DNA of 64,000 nt from Nocardioides luteus. GTDB lineage: Bacteria; Actinomycetota; Actinomycetes; Propionibacteriales; Nocardioidaceae. Under the pieces are notes generated by a model. That model worked only from the letters and a program-made list of their open reading frames with translations, was not told where the DNA came from and did no database searches. This document shows, piece by piece, positions 40,690-50,144 of the stretch. Both the position numbers and the translations under genes were made by a program. The stretch is from the NCBI RefSeq assembly GCF_000960475.2, contig NZ_JZDQ02000006.1, forward strand, positions 1-64,000, read 5' to 3'. Within the stretch, counting starts at the first letter, position 1. Each line of letters opens with the position of its first letter.

Positions 40690-42978
40690 GTGACCGAGAC
40701 TTCGTCCGCTGCCGTTGCGTCCGATCTTCCGCTCCTGGACACCGTGCACCACGCTGCCGGTGACCCCGACCGCGAGCAGCCCTGGGCCGAGCTCGGCCTC
40801 AAGGAGGACGAGTACGCCGAGATCCGCCGCATCCTCGGCCGCCGGCCGACCGGTGCCGAGCTGGCGATGTACTCGGTGATGTGGTCCGAGCACTGCTCCT
40901 ACAAGTCCTCCAAGGTCCACCTGAAGCAGTTCGGCGAGATCCCGCAGGAGACCCCCGCCGGCAAGATGCTCGCCGGCATCGGTGAGAACGCGGGCGTGCT
41001 CGACGTCGGCCAGGGCTACGCGGTCACCTTCAAGGTCGAGTCCCACAACCACCCGAGCTACGTCGAGCCCCACCAGGGCGCCGCGACCGGCGTCGGCGGC
41101 ATCGTCCGCGACATCCTCGCGATGGGCGCGCGCCCGGTCGCCGTCATGGACCCGCTCCGCTTCGGCCCGCTCTCCGAGGACGACACCCACCGGGTGCTGC
41201 CCGGGATCGTGTCCGGCATCGGCCACTACGGCAACTGCCTGGGTCTGCCCAACATCGGTGGTGAGGCCGTCTTCGACGCCTCCTACCTCGGCAACCCGCT
41301 GGTCAACGCGCTCTGCGTCGGCGTGCTGCGCCACGAGGACCTGCACCTCGCCAAGGCGAGCGGCGCCGGCAACCTGGTGATCATGTACGGCGCGCGCACC
41401 GGCGGCGACGGCATCGGTGGCGCCTCCATCCTGGCGTCGGTGGAGTTCGACGAGGACGGGCCGGCGAAGCGGCCGAGCGTCCAGGTCGGCGACCCGTTCA
41501 TGGAGAAGCTGCTCATCGAGTGCACCCTCGAGCTCTTCGCCGCCGGCATCGTCCGCGGCATCCAGGACTTCGGCGCGGCCGGCATCTCGTGTGCCACCTC
41601 CGAGCTCGCCGCCGCCGGTGACGGCGGCATGCACGTCGAGCTGACCAAGGTCCCGCTGCGTGACTCGACGCTCGCGCCGGAGGAGATCCTGATGAGCGAG
41701 TCCCAGGAGCGGATGATGGCCGTCATCGCGCCCGAGGACGAGGCCACCTTCATGGCGATCTGCGACAAGTGGGACGTCGAAGCCGCCACGATCGGCACCG
41801 TCACCGGCGAGGGCCGGCTCCGCGTCGACTGGCACGGCGAGCCGATCGTCGACGTCGACCCGCGCACGGTCGCCCACGAGGGCCCGGTCTACGAGCGCCC
41901 CTACGCCCGCCCGTCGTGGCAGGACGCGCTCCAGGCCGACGTCGCCGAGAAGCTCCCGCGGGCGGCCTCCGCCGACGAGCTCCGCGAGACGATCCTGAAG
42001 CTGGTCGCCTCGGAGAACCTGTGCGACAAGTCCTGGATCACCGAGCAGTACGACCGCTACGTGCGCGGCAACACCGTCCTCTCCCAGCCCTCCGACGGCG
42101 GCATGATCCGCGTCGACGAGTCGACCAACCTCGGTGTCGCGCTCGCGACCGACGCCAACGGGCGCTTCGCCAAGCTGGACCCCTACGCCGGTGCCCAGCT
42201 CGCCCTCTCCGAGTCCTACCGCAACGTCGCCTCCGTCGGCGCCAAGCCGCTGGCCATCTCCGACTGCCTCAACTTCGGCTCCCCGGAGGACCCCGACGTG
42301 ATGTGGCAGTTCGCCGAGGCCACCCGCGGCCTGAAGGACGCCTGCCTCGAGCTCGGCATCCCGGTCACCGGCGGCAACGTCTCCCTCTACAACCAGACCG
42401 GCGACGTCGCCATCCACCCCACGCCGGTGGTCGCGACCCTCGGTGTGATCGAGGACGTCACCACGCGTACGCCTTCGGACTTCCAGGCCGCCGACGAGGT
42501 CGTCGTGCTGCTCGGTGAGACCCACGAGGAGCTCTCCGGCTCGGAGTGGGCCCACGTGGTGCACGGTCACCTCGGTGGCCTGCCGCCCCGGGTGAACCTG
42601 GGCGCCGAGAAGGCCCTGGCCGAGCTCCTGGGCGAGGCCCGCTTCATCACCTCGGCCCACGACCTCTCCGACGGTGGCCTGATGCAGGCGCTGGCCGAGC
42701 CGGCGATGTCCTCGGGGATCGGTGTCTCCGTGACCCTCGCGGGTGACCCGTTCGTCGCGCTCTTCTCGGAGTCGGTCGCCCGCGCGATCGTCACCGTCAA
42801 GGCCGACGACGTCGAGCGGCTCACCGCGCTGGCCGAGCGCCACGGGGTCGCGGCGACGAAGCTCGGTGTGACCGGTGGCTCCGCCTACCGGATCTCCTAC
42901 GACGGCGGCGCCGTCGAGATCCCGCTCGAGGAGCTCACCGGCGTCTGGCGCTCGACGCTGCGCGACGCGCTCTCCTGA
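40690..42978 (+). CDS. purL: FGAM synthase subunit PurL (small form)
   Basis: 762 aa, the small PurL that works with PurS and PurQ. Converts FGAR to FGAM with ATP and ammonia. Signatures: [12 protein letters not shown] near the start, [22 protein letters not shown], the ATP-site [19 protein letters not shown], and [10 protein letters not shown] in the C-terminal half. GTG start with a -10 box 7 nt upstream. Its last 82 bp overlap the predicted 3' end of the convergent DUF2306 gene. Confidence 0.97.
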   Translation: MTETSSAAVASDLPLLDTVHHAAGDPDREQPWAELGLKEDEYAEIRRILGRRPTGAELAMYSVMWSEHCSYKSSKVHLKQFGEIPQETPAGKMLAGIGENAGVLDVGQGYAVTFKVESHNHPSYVEPHQGAATGVGGIVRDILAMGARPVAVMDPLRFGPLSEDDTHRVLPGIVSGIGHYGNCLGLPNIGGEAVFDASYLGNPLVNALCVGVLRHEDLHLAKASGAGNLVIMYGARTGGDGIGGASILASVEFDEDGPAKRPSVQVGDPFMEKLLIECTLELFAAGIVRGIQDFGAAGISCATSELAAAGDGGMHVELTKVPLRDSTLAPEEILMSESQERMMAVIAPEDEATFMAICDKWDVEAATIGTVTGEGRLRVDWHGEPIVDVDPRTVAHEGPVYERPYARPSWQDALQADVAEKLPRAASADELRETILKLVASENLCDKSWITEQYDRYVRGNTVLSQPSDGGMIRVDESTNLGVALATDANGRFAKLDPYAGAQLALSESYRNVASVGAKPLAISDCLNFGSPEDPDVMWQFAEATRGLKDACLELGIPVTGGNVSLYNQTGDVAIHPTPVVATLGVIEDVTTRTPSDFQAADEVVVLLGETHEELSGSEWAHVVHGHLGGLPPRVNLGAEKALAELLGEARFITSAHDLSDGGLMQALAEPAMSSGIGVSVTLAGDPFVALFSESVARAIVTVKADDVERLTALAERHGVAATKLGVTGGSAYRISYDGGAVEIPLEELTGVWRSTLRDALS

Positions 42979-43646
42979 CGCTTCCCTCGCCGCCGCGGTC
43001 TCCGGTGGATGATCCACTCGGCGATCAGCAGGTTCACGACCCAGCTGACCCACGCCGAGGCCGCGGCGGCGCTGGCGAGGGTGGGGTCCTCGGTGCCGAT
43101 GTCGGCGCCGGTCATCACCTCGGGCACGAACATCATCAGCAGCACCATGCCCCAGAAGCGGTTGGCAACGATCGAGAACGCCATCGCGTAGCTGCGGTAC
43201 ATCCACTCGCGGTGGTCCTTGAAGCGCCGCTGCCGGGCGGCGCGGTAGCCGAGCACGGTGAAGAGCAGGAACAGCACCCCCAGGAAAGTGTTGCCGACCT
43301 GCTGGGCCGGTCCCGCGGCCGGGAACTGGCTGGTGACCAGCGCCGCCACGCCCGTCGGGATGCCGGTGACCACATAGACGCGCCCCGTCCAGCGGTGCAC
43401 CGTCGGGTGGTGGGCGCGTAGCCACGGCCACAGCTGGAGTACGCCGCAGCAGAGCATCACCGAGCCGAAGAAGATGTGCGTCACCAGGGCGGGGTAGAAG
43501 GCGGGCCCGCGGTCGGTGGCGACCAACGACTGCGACGGGTCCAGACCCACATATCGCGGCAGCGCGGACACCAGGAAGATCACCGTCGCCGCGCCCAGTG
43601 GGAAGAGCCACCAGGGGCGTGCCAGAGGTCTTGTCGTTGTGCTCAT
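42897..43646 (-). CDS. DUF2306 membrane protein
   Basis: 249 aa with about six to seven TM segments. DUF2306 features: [47 protein letters not shown] and [22 protein letters not shown], with His residues in membrane-edge positions. Function unknown. The last 27 residues, after RRPRRRGK, come from the antisense of purL and are low-complexity Ser/Thr, so the true ancestral end may have been earlier. Divergent from a TetR gene. Confidence 0.8.
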   Translation of the reverse strand: MSTTTRPLARPWWLFPLGAATVIFLVSALPRYVGLDPSQSLVATDRGPAFYPALVTHIFFGSVMLCCGVLQLWPWLRAHHPTVHRWTGRVYVVTGIPTGVAALVTSQFPAAGPAQQVGNTFLGVLFLLFTVLGYRAARQRRFKDHREWMYRSYAMAFSIVANRFWGMVLLMMFVPEVMTGADIGTEDPTLASAAAASAWVSWVVNLLIAEWIIHRRPRRRGKRQESASRSVERQTPVSSSSGISTAPPS

Positions 43647-43664
43647 GAGCCGTCCGATCTAATA

Positions 43665-43695
43665 GCGTATGGCATTAACTGTTTATAAAATACGC
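43665..43695. promoter_or_regulatory. Inverted repeat gcgtat-N19-atacgc
   Basis: 6-bp arms in an unusually AT-rich 90-bp gap between divergent DUF2306 and TetR genes; a likely TetR operator region. Confidence 0.45.
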
Positions 43696-43736
43696 AGATT
43701 GGATGGGTCGTCAATCGGTTTCGGGAAGGGCAGGGC

Positions 43737-44483
43737 ATGATGGATGCGATGAGTTCTGACCTGATCCCCCGTCTGTGGGGCAAGCCTCCGGCCGGCCGGC
43801 GTGGCCCGAAGCCGGCGCTGAGCGTCGCCCAGATCGTCGAGGCCGCCTACGTCATCGCCGATGAGCAGGGTCTTGCCGCCGTCTCGATGGCCCGGGTCGC
43901 CGAGGCGGTCGGCTGTTCGCCGATGGCGCTCTACCGGCACGTGAAGAACAAGGACGAGCTGCTCATCCTGCTCGCCGACCGGCTCTGCAACGACCTGCCC
44001 GAGCCCGACCGTGACCTGGAGTGGCGCGAGGGTCTGGCGGCCTGGATGCGTGCCCAGGTCGACCTGGCGGTGCGCAAGCCATGGTTCCTGGACCTCCCGA
44101 TCGCGGCCACGCTCCCTGGTCCGAACCGCCTGGCCTGGATCGACCTGGGCTTCTACTATCTGCGCGACGTCGCACTGCCTGCGGAGGAGAAGCTGGCGAT
44201 CCTGGGCATCGTCGCGCAGTACGCGCTGGGCGAGGCGAAGATCGAGGTCGAGGCGGCGCTGTCCGACCCGGACAACCCCTACGCGTCGTTCGAGGAGATG
44301 CTCGTGACGTACGCGGATCCGGAGCGGTTCCCGCACCTGATGGCGTCGATGGCCACCTGGCAGCCTGCCGCGCCCGGCGAGGAATCGGACTCCGACGACC
44401 CGTCGGCCTTCGGGCAGAGCCTGCTGATGGCAGGCATCGCGGCCCACATCGAGCGCCACATCGAGCGCAGCGACCGCAAGTAA
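43737..44483 (+). CDS. TetR-family regulator (TetR_C class)
   Basis: 248 aa, longer than usual. HTH: LSVAQIVEAAYVIADEQGLAAVSMARVAEAVGCSPMALYRHVKNKDELL (in adjoining parts), the TetR/TetR_C_1 type of actinobacteria. Ligand unknown. Likely represses itself and the divergent DUF2306 gene. ATG start after gggaagggcaggg. Confidence 0.87.
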   Translation: MMDAMSSDLIPRLWGKPPAGRRGPKPALSVAQIVEAAYVIADEQGLAAVSMARVAEAVGCSPMALYRHVKNKDELLILLADRLCNDLPEPDRDLEWREGLAAWMRAQVDLAVRKPWFLDLPIAATLPGPNRLAWIDLGFYYLRDVALPAEEKLAILGIVAQYALGEAKIEVEAALSDPDNPYASFEEMLVTYADPERFPHLMASMATWQPAAPGEESDSDDPSAFGQSLLMAGIAAHIERHIERSDRK

Positions 44484-44490
44484 AGGTCGA

Positions 44491-44496
44491 TACCCT
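44491..44496 (+). promoter_or_regulatory. -10 box TACCCT before CAP gene
   Basis: TACCCT ends 7 nt before the ATG at 44504. Confidence 0.4.
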
Positions 44497-44503
44497 GGCG
44501 GGG

Positions 44504-45541
44504 ATGTTCCCCCACCTGCATCGCCCCGTGTCCTGTGTCCTTGCTCTGTTGCTGGCGGCGGCCGCGCTGCTGTTCAGCGCCGGTCCGGCGTCCGCGGGGG
44601 AGGGCGGGACGATCAAGCGGCTGGCGAACGCCGCCCGTGCCGATGCCGGTCTGGACCCGCTGACGCGGGACTCCGCCCTCGACCGCCTGGCGCGGACGTG
44701 GGCCTACAAGATCGCCGCCGACGGGGAGCTCTCCCACAATCCCGACCTCGCCGAGCAGGTGCCGGAGGGGTGGCAGGGGATCGGCGAGAACGTCGCCATG
44801 GGCTACCCGACCGGCGCCGAGATGCACCGGGGCTGGATGAGCTCCGACGGGCACCGCGCCAACATCCTGGGCGACTACACCCATATCGGGATCGCGTTCG
44901 TGGTGGTCGACGGCACCAGCTGGGGCGTCCAGGTCTTCGCGAAGTATCCGCCGGGCGTACGGCCGACCGCGACCCCCGAGGCCACCGCGCAGGCACCGGC
45001 CGCGCCCGCGACGACCGGGGCGCCGACTCCTCGTCAGACCTCGAAGCCCACGAAGTCGAAGACGGCGTCGCCGGCCCCGTCGCGTACGCCGTCCGCCGTC
45101 GCATCGCCCTCGTCCTCGCCCTCGGCTTCGGGGTCGTCGTCATCGTCCTCGCCGGAGTCGAGCTCGGCTCTGCCCGGGGACGACTCGGAGACGGCCGGCC
45201 CGGTGACCTTCACCGACGCCTCGGACGGTCCTGCTCCTGCCTCGAGCGGGCTGTTCGGGATCGGCTACGTCGAGATCGCCGTCGCTGTGCTCGGGCTGTC
45301 CGGGCTCGGGCTGCTCATCGCGTTCCTGCTGGCGCGGCGCCGGCGCCGCGAACGGCACCGGCGCGATCTCGAGGCGACTCGGCCGGTCAGGCCGGCCCCG
45401 CGCTACCCCGGGGGCGGCCCCGTCTACCGAGGCGCCGTCCATCCCGCTCAGCCCCACCCCGGCCACCCCGACTACCCCGGCCCCGGCCGTCCCGCCCCGG
45501 GGCGCCCGAACCCGTATCCCGGCACCCACCGCCCGTGGTAG
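44504..45541 (+). CDS. Secreted CAP-domain protein with C-terminal TM anchor
   Basis: 345 aa. Signal peptide (about 1-31, CVLALLLAAAALLFSAGPAS). The CAP/SCP domain (about 38-155) shows IKRLANAARADAGLDPLTRD, LSHNPDLAEQ, GWQGIGENVAMG and WMSSDGHRANILG. A long Ser/Pro/Thr linker follows, then one TM segment (about 255-278, IAVAVLGLSGLGLLIAFLLA), a basic stop and a Pro/Gly/His-rich cytoplasmic tail. It is wall-exposed and membrane-anchored; role unknown. Confidence 0.87.
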   Translation: MFPHLHRPVSCVLALLLAAAALLFSAGPASAGEGGTIKRLANAARADAGLDPLTRDSALDRLARTWAYKIAADGELSHNPDLAEQVPEGWQGIGENVAMGYPTGAEMHRGWMSSDGHRANILGDYTHIGIAFVVVDGTSWGVQVFAKYPPGVRPTATPEATAQAPAAPATTGAPTPRQTSKPTKSKTASPAPSRTPSAVASPSSSPSASGSSSSSSPESSSALPGDDSETAGPVTFTDASDGPAPASSGLFGIGYVEIAVAVLGLSGLGLLIAFLLARRRRRERHRRDLEATRPVRPAPRYPGGGPVYRGAVHPAQPHPGHPDYPGPGRPAPGRPNPYPGTHRPW

Positions 45542-45545
45542 TGAC

Positions 45546-47033
45546 CTAGTCGGCGACCGCGGCCACGGGCCGACGGCCGTCGGCCGGCGCCGTCCGAGCC
45601 GAGGGCGTACGCCGGAAGACGACGAACGCGACCACGGCCGAGATCGCCATCATCGTGACCGGCAGCCAGAACGCGACCTGCAGGGCCTCGGCGGCCAGCG
45701 GTGCCACGGCCGTGCGCTCGGTGGGCGACAGTGCGCTGAGCGCCCCGACGCCGTCGCTGCCCAGATCGGGAAGGCGGGCGGAGAGCGCGGCGGCCAGGAG
45801 CACCGAGACGCCGGCGGTGCACAAGGCGGTGGCGACCTGGTTCATCACGTTGATCATCGTCGAGCCGGCCGGGATGGCGCTGTCCTCGAGGTAGCGGGTG
45901 GCGATGGTCATCGTCGGCAGCATCACGAACCCGGCGCCCGCGGTCGCGATCGCGTGGGTCGTGGCCAGGATCGGCATCGGGGCGTCGGCGCTGAGCTGGA
46001 GTGCCAGGGCCCCGAAGCCCAGGGTCGAGACCACGATGCCGGAGCCGATCACCGGCAGCGGCGGGAAGCGGTCGATGAGGCGGCCGGAGATCTGGATCAT
46101 GATCCCGGCGGCGATGCCGGCGGGAGCCATGAGCAGGCCTGCGGTGGTGGCGGACTCGCCGCGTACGACCTGCCAGTAGAGCGGCACCAGGATCATCGAG
46201 CCGAAGTAGCCGCCGGCGAAGCAGACCAGCAGCGCGGCGCTGCCCCCGGTCAGGCGGCGGCCGAGGAGCCGGATGTCGAGGAGCGGTGCTGCGGCGCGGA
46301 GCGCGTGCCGGACGAAGAGCGCCACGAGCACGATCCCGGTCCCGATCGGGACCAGCACCTGGGCGTCGAGCAGGGTGCCCTCGGCGAACGAGGTGCCCAG
46401 CACGAGGAGCGCCATCGCGGGCGGGAGCAGGAGCAGGCCGCGTACGTCCAGGCGCGCGCCCGGGCCGCGCTCCAGGCGCGGGAGGTTGCGCAGCCCGAGG
46501 ACGAGGCCGAGCAGGCCCAGCGGCAGGTTGATCAGGAACATCCACCGCCACGACATGGTGTCGAGGAGCCACCCGCCGAGCACAGGCCCGAAGACCGGGC
46601 CGACCAGCACCGGCAGGCCCATCAGAGCCATCAGCCGGCCGCGCTCCTCGGGTGGCGCCGAGCGCAGCGTCAGGGTCATCGCGGCCGGCATCACGAAACC
46701 GCCGCCGAGCCCCTGCAGCACGCGGAACGCGATCAGCGACTCGACGTTCCAGGACGCCGCGACCAGGGCGGAGCCGAGGGTGAAGACGCCGATCGCGGTC
46801 AGGAACACCTGGCGGGCGCCGAACCGGCTGATCGCCCAGGCCGCGGCCGGGATGACCGTCGCCAGCGCGAGCGTGTAGCCGGTGGCCACCCATTGGATCA
46901 CCGGCAGCGAAGCGCCCGTCTCCTGGGAGAGACGGGCGATCGCGACCGCGACGATCGTGATGTCGATCGGGATCATCACCGTGCCGGCGATGACGGTGAG
47001 CACGATCGTTGTCGGGCTGGGCTGTCGAGTCAT
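45546..47033 (-). CDS. DHA2-family MFS drug exporter
   Basis: 495 aa, EmrB/QacA type, about 14 TM. TM1 has GTVMIPIDITIVAVAIARL; VATGYTLALATVIPAAAWAI matches TM2; motif A is degenerate (SRFGARQVF); motif C-like GPVFGPVLGGWLLDTMSWRW. Start ATG 47033. The promoter carries a MerR/SoxR-type box and a -10-like CAGACT 6 nt before the ATG, so it may be leaderless and activated by a MerR-family protein encoded elsewhere. Confidence 0.87.
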   Translation of the reverse strand: MTRQPSPTTIVLTVIAGTVMIPIDITIVAVAIARLSQETGASLPVIQWVATGYTLALATVIPAAAWAISRFGARQVFLTAIGVFTLGSALVAASWNVESLIAFRVLQGLGGGFVMPAAMTLTLRSAPPEERGRLMALMGLPVLVGPVFGPVLGGWLLDTMSWRWMFLINLPLGLLGLVLGLRNLPRLERGPGARLDVRGLLLLPPAMALLVLGTSFAEGTLLDAQVLVPIGTGIVLVALFVRHALRAAAPLLDIRLLGRRLTGGSAALLVCFAGGYFGSMILVPLYWQVVRGESATTAGLLMAPAGIAAGIMIQISGRLIDRFPPLPVIGSGIVVSTLGFGALALQLSADAPMPILATTHAIATAGAGFVMLPTMTIATRYLEDSAIPAGSTMINVMNQVATALCTAGVSVLLAAALSARLPDLGSDGVGALSALSPTERTAVAPLAAEALQVAFWLPVTMMAISAVVAFVVFRRTPSARTAPADGRRPVAAVAD

Positions 47034-47039
47034 GTGTCC

Positions 47040-47071
47040 AGTCTGAAAGCTCAAGTGAACTTCAGGTCAAG
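47040..47071 (-). promoter_or_regulatory. MerR/SoxR-like promoter
   Basis: On the minus strand: TTGACC (47070-47065), a 19-bp spacer containing the dyad ctgaagt..acttgag, then CAGACT (47045-47040), 6 nt before the ATG. A 19-bp spacer filled by a dyad is the hallmark of MerR-family activation. Confidence 0.6.
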
Positions 47072-47078
47072 AGCTTTC

Positions 47079-47885
47079 TCAGCTCGACCTCTCCATCGTC
47101 CGTACGCCGACGAGCACCCCGAGCGCCGCGACGACTGCCGCCGCGACGAAGCCGCCGGTGACGACATCGGCCGGGAACTCGCCGGAGAAGAGCGCACGCT
47201 CCGCCTCCACGACGTACGTCATCGGGTTGATGTCGCTGAGGAACCGCAGCCAGCCGGGAGCGCCGTCGAGCGGGAGGAGGACGCCGGAGAGGAGCAGCAG
47301 CGGGAAGATCAGCATCTGCTGGACCGTCCAGAAGACCCAGTCCTGCTCCTTGGCGGCGGTGGCGAGCGCGAAGCTGAGCGCGCCGAGGCCGATCGCGAAG
47401 AGCGAGACGATGACGGCTCCGACCAGGACCCCGCCGAGGTGGAGGTCGAAGCTGAACGGGGTCACCACGGCGAGGATGACGGCCGTCTGGAAGAGCACCG
47501 GCACGACCTCCTTCAGGGCCCGCCCGACCAGCAGGGACGGCCGGGACAACGGCGAGACCAGCAGCCGCTCGTGGGAGCCGGAGCGGATCTCCGCGGTCAG
47601 GTCGGCGCCGGTCATCGAGGCGCCCATCAACGCGGTCATGACGACGATGCCGGGCACGAACCACTGCAGCGCGCTGCCGTTCTCGACGTCGGGCAGGAGC
47701 GGCGCGAAGAGGCCGAGGAAGACCAGCGGCTGCATCATCGCGAAGAGCATCGAGGCCGGCTGGCGCAGCTTGGGTGTGAGCTCTCGGAGCAGCACGGTCC
47801 AGGTATCGGTGAGGAATCCGGTCGGCCTGCTCGGCACCCGGGTGGTGTGGCGGACCTGTGCGGCCGGGACGGTGAGGGTGGTCAT
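47079..47885 (-). CDS. ABC-2 type transporter permease
   Basis: 268 aa with about six TM segments, DrrB/ABC-2 family: LLRELTPKLRQPASMLFAMMQP at the start of the membrane part, GSMTGADLTAEIRSGSHERLLVSPLSRPSLLVGRAL in the conserved loop (given here in part as ADLTAEIRSGSHERLLVSPL) and LLLLSGVLLPLDGAPGWLR. It pairs with the ATPase whose stop overlaps its ATG. Confidence 0.9.
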   Translation of the reverse strand: MTTLTVPAAQVRHTTRVPSRPTGFLTDTWTVLLRELTPKLRQPASMLFAMMQPLVFLGLFAPLLPDVENGSALQWFVPGIVVMTALMGASMTGADLTAEIRSGSHERLLVSPLSRPSLLVGRALKEVVPVLFQTAVILAVVTPFSFDLHLGGVLVGAVIVSLFAIGLGALSFALATAAKEQDWVFWTVQQMLIFPLLLLSGVLLPLDGAPGWLRFLSDINPMTYVVEAERALFSGEFPADVVTGGFVAAAVVAALGVLVGVRTMERSS

Positions 47886-48892
47886 GCTGCTGCTCCTTCG
47901 GTCTGGGTGGTGGACTCGGCCGACTCGCGCAGGCTGCGGCCGGTGAGGTCGAGGAAGACGTCGTCGAGGGTGGGGGCGTGGACCTCCATCCGGATCGCCG
48001 GCGTGCCATGAGCGGCCAGGTCGATGGCCATCGCCGGGGCGCTGTCGGCGCCGCGCGGGGTGCGGATCGAAACCTGCGTCCCGGTGCGGTCAATGAGGGT
48101 CGGACCGGTCAACGCCGACTCGGCGCGGGCGGCGGCGGTCGTGGCGTCCGCCTCGGTGGCGAAGCCGAGGAGCACCAGGTCGCCGAGCCGCTCCTTGAGG
48201 CGGGTGGCGGTGTCGTCGGCGATCACCACCCCGTGGTCGATGACGATCACGCGCCCGGCGAGCGCGTCCGCCTCCTCGAGGTAGTGGGTGGTGAGCACGA
48301 TGGTGGTGCCGTCCTGGTGGAGCCGGCGGATCTGCTCCTGCAGGTTGGCGCGGTTCTGCGGGTCGAGGCCCGTCGAGGGCTCGTCGAGGAACAGTACGTC
48401 GGGATGGTTGAGCAGGCCGATCGCGATGTCGAGCCGCCGCCGCTGGCCGCCGCTCAGCGTCTGGACCGGCCGGTCGGCGTACTCCTGGAGGTCGAAGGCC
48501 GCGAGCAGCTCGTCGATGCGCGCCTTCGCGGCGGCCCGCGGGATGCCGTGGGCGCGAGCCTGGGACATCAGCTCGTCGCGGCCGCGCTGGACGAAGGCCG
48601 CCGCGTTGCCCTGTCCGACGTAGCCGATCGAGCGCCGGACGGCCGCCCGCGAGCGTACGACGTCATGGCCGGCGACCTCGGCGGTGCCGGAGGTCGGCGG
48701 GATCAGCGTGGTGAGCATCCGCAGGGTGGTCGACTTGCCGGCTCCGTTGGGGCCGAGGAAGGCGACGAGCTCGCCCTGCTGGATCTCGAGGTCGAGCCCG
48801 CGTACGGCCTCGACGGTCTTCTTGCTCCTGGTGAAGTGCCTGGTCAGAGCCTCGGTGCGGATCACCGGCCGCTGGTGGGTGTGGTTCGTCAT
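47882..48892 (-). CDS. ABC transporter ATPase, DrrA-like
   Basis: 336 aa. Walker A GPNGAGKSTT, Q-loop IGYVGQ, signature LSGGQRRRLDIA, Walker B VLFLDEPSTGLDP and switch His TTHYLEEAD. The C-terminal DUF4162-like tail (LKERLGDLVLLGF...) is typical of DrrA daunorubicin-type exporters. Start ATG 48892. Coupled by ATGA to the permease. Together they form an exporter for a drug or lipid; substrate unknown. Confidence 0.93.
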   Translation of the reverse strand: MTNHTHQRPVIRTEALTRHFTRSKKTVEAVRGLDLEIQQGELVAFLGPNGAGKSTTLRMLTTLIPPTSGTAEVAGHDVVRSRAAVRRSIGYVGQGNAAAFVQRGRDELMSQARAHGIPRAAAKARIDELLAAFDLQEYADRPVQTLSGGQRRRLDIAIGLLNHPDVLFLDEPSTGLDPQNRANLQEQIRRLHQDGTTIVLTTHYLEEADALAGRVIVIDHGVVIADDTATRLKERLGDLVLLGFATEADATTAAARAESALTGPTLIDRTGTQVSIRTPRGADSAPAMAIDLAAHGTPAIRMEVHAPTLDDVFLDLTGRSLRESAESTTQTEGAAA

Positions 48893-49190
48893 GTCTTCAG
48901 CCTCTGACCTCATCCGGCCAGTTTCTGTCCGCTTTTGAAAAACTTTTGCGGGATGCGGTTTAGAAGTGCGGCGAATGGGTAAGAGGGAGGTAGCGCGACG
49001 ACGGTCGGCTCGAGGAGGGGGCGAGCCGACCGTCGCGCGGGCTCGGGCCCAGGGTTCTCCGGGAATCAGGTCATGAGCTGGCCGCAATTCCGCCTAGAGT
49101 CGACGGCATGAGCGAGCGTCAGCGAGCGACAATCCGATCTTTCATGCCGCCGCGTCCGTACCATGGCGCTTGCGCCACGGAGGTGGCGGC
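48893..49190. other. Divergent gap between ABC ATPase and WYL genes
   Basis: 298 bp with no supported gene. It holds a long inverted repeat (48993-49038), the direct repeat agcgagcg..agcgagcg (about 49108-49126), and a 9-bp repeat that encloses the WYL ribosome-binding site and start codon. Confidence 0.55.
48993..49038. repeat. 17-bp inverted repeat with a 3-nt bulge
   Basis: 48993-48999 pairs with 49032-49038 and 49003-49012 with 49022-49031; gac (49000-49002) is left unpaired. No gene ends here, so it is not an ordinary terminator; it may be a leader structure or protein-binding site. Confidence 0.5.
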
Positions 49191-49193
49191 ATG
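49143..49193 (+). promoter_or_regulatory. Stem enclosing WYL-gene RBS and start codon
   Basis: catgccgcc (49143-49151) pairs with ggcggcatg (49185-49193), which includes the ATG at 49191. Inside, tggcgc/gcgcca (49164-49177) forms a second hairpin next to GGAGGTGG. Folding would hide the start codon. Confidence 0.5.
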
Positions 49194-50144
49194 AGCACGA
49201 GTGCCCGGATGCTGCAGCTCCTCTCCCTGCTGCAGACCCATCGTTTCTGGCCCGGCACGGAGCTGTCCGTACGCCTCGAGGTCAGCGAACGCACGCTGCG
49301 CCGCGACATCGAGCGGCTGCGCGATCTCGGCTACGACGTGGACGCCACCCGTGGAGTGGCCGGTGGCTACCAGCTCCGGGCCGGCAACGCCCTGCCGCCG
49401 CTGCTGCTCGACGACGACGAGGCGGTCGCGATCGCCGTCGGGCTGCGCACCGCCGCGGCCGGCCTGGTCGCCGGGATGGGGGACACCTCCGCCCAGGCAC
49501 TCGGGAAGGTCGTCGCGCTGATGCCGCCGCGGCTGCGGCGCCGGATGGATGCCGTCACCTCGCAGACCGACTTGCTCCCGTGGGGCGGCCGGGTGCCGCT
49601 GGACGCCGGGGTTCTCGGCATCCTCGCGCAGGCCTGCCGCGACGACGAGGCGCTGACCTTCACCTATCAGGCGCCCGAGGCCGAGCCGACCCGGCGCCGC
49701 GTCGAGCCCCACCGTCTGGTGATGCTCGGCAACCGCTGGTATCTCCTCGCCTACGACCGCGTCCGCCAGGACTGGCGCTCCTTCCGCGTCGACCGGGTCA
49801 GCGACCCGGCGACCACCGGCCAGACGTTCCGGCCGCGCGAGATCCCGGGTGGCGACGCGGCGGCATACGTCCAGGCGGGCATCCGCTCCCGTCCGGCCGC
49901 CCACGACATCTGCGTCCACTTCCGCGTCGAGCCGGACGTGGTCGCACGGCGGGTCGGGCGCTGGGGTCAGGTCGAGGCCGCCGAGGGCGGCTGCCGGCTG
50001 CGGATGCAGGCCGATGATCTGGGCTGGCCGATGATGATCCTCGCCGGGGTCGACGCCGACTTCACGGTCGAGCAGCCCGCCGAGCTGGCCGAGATGGTCA
50101 AGCAGGCGGGGGAGCGGTTCGTCCGCTCAAGCCCGGCGACCTAG
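49191..50144 (+). CDS. HTH-WYL-domain transcription regulator
   Basis: 317 aa. N-terminal DeoR-like HTH (ARMLQLLSLLQTHRFWPGTELSVRLEVSERTLRRDIERLRDLGY, in adjoining parts). WYL domain about 140-220 with RRVEPHRLVMLGNRWYLLAYD, in which the WYL motif reads WYL at RWYLLAY. WCX-like C-terminus. WYL proteins sense nucleic acids or nucleotides and often sit by defence loci, but none is adjacent. Start ATG 49191 after GGAGGTGG. Overlaps the convergent GNAT gene by 18 bp. Confidence 0.9.
   Translation: MSTSARMLQLLSLLQTHRFWPGTELSVRLEVSERTLRRDIERLRDLGYDVDATRGVAGGYQLRAGNALPPLLLDDDEAVAIAVGLRTAAAGLVAGMGDTSAQALGKVVALMPPRLRRRMDAVTSQTDLLPWGGRVPLDAGVLGILAQACRDDEALTFTYQAPEAEPTRRRVEPHRLVMLGNRWYLLAYDRVRQDWRSFRVDRVSDPATTGQTFRPREIPGGDAAAYVQAGIRSRPAAHDICVHFRVEPDVVARRVGRWGQVEAAEGGCRLRMQADDLGWPMMILAGVDADFTVEQPAELAEMVKQAGERFVRSSPAT

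Noticed and set aside
43005..43421. Plus-strand frames opposite DUF2306
   Set aside because: His/Arg-rich shadow of a membrane protein gene.
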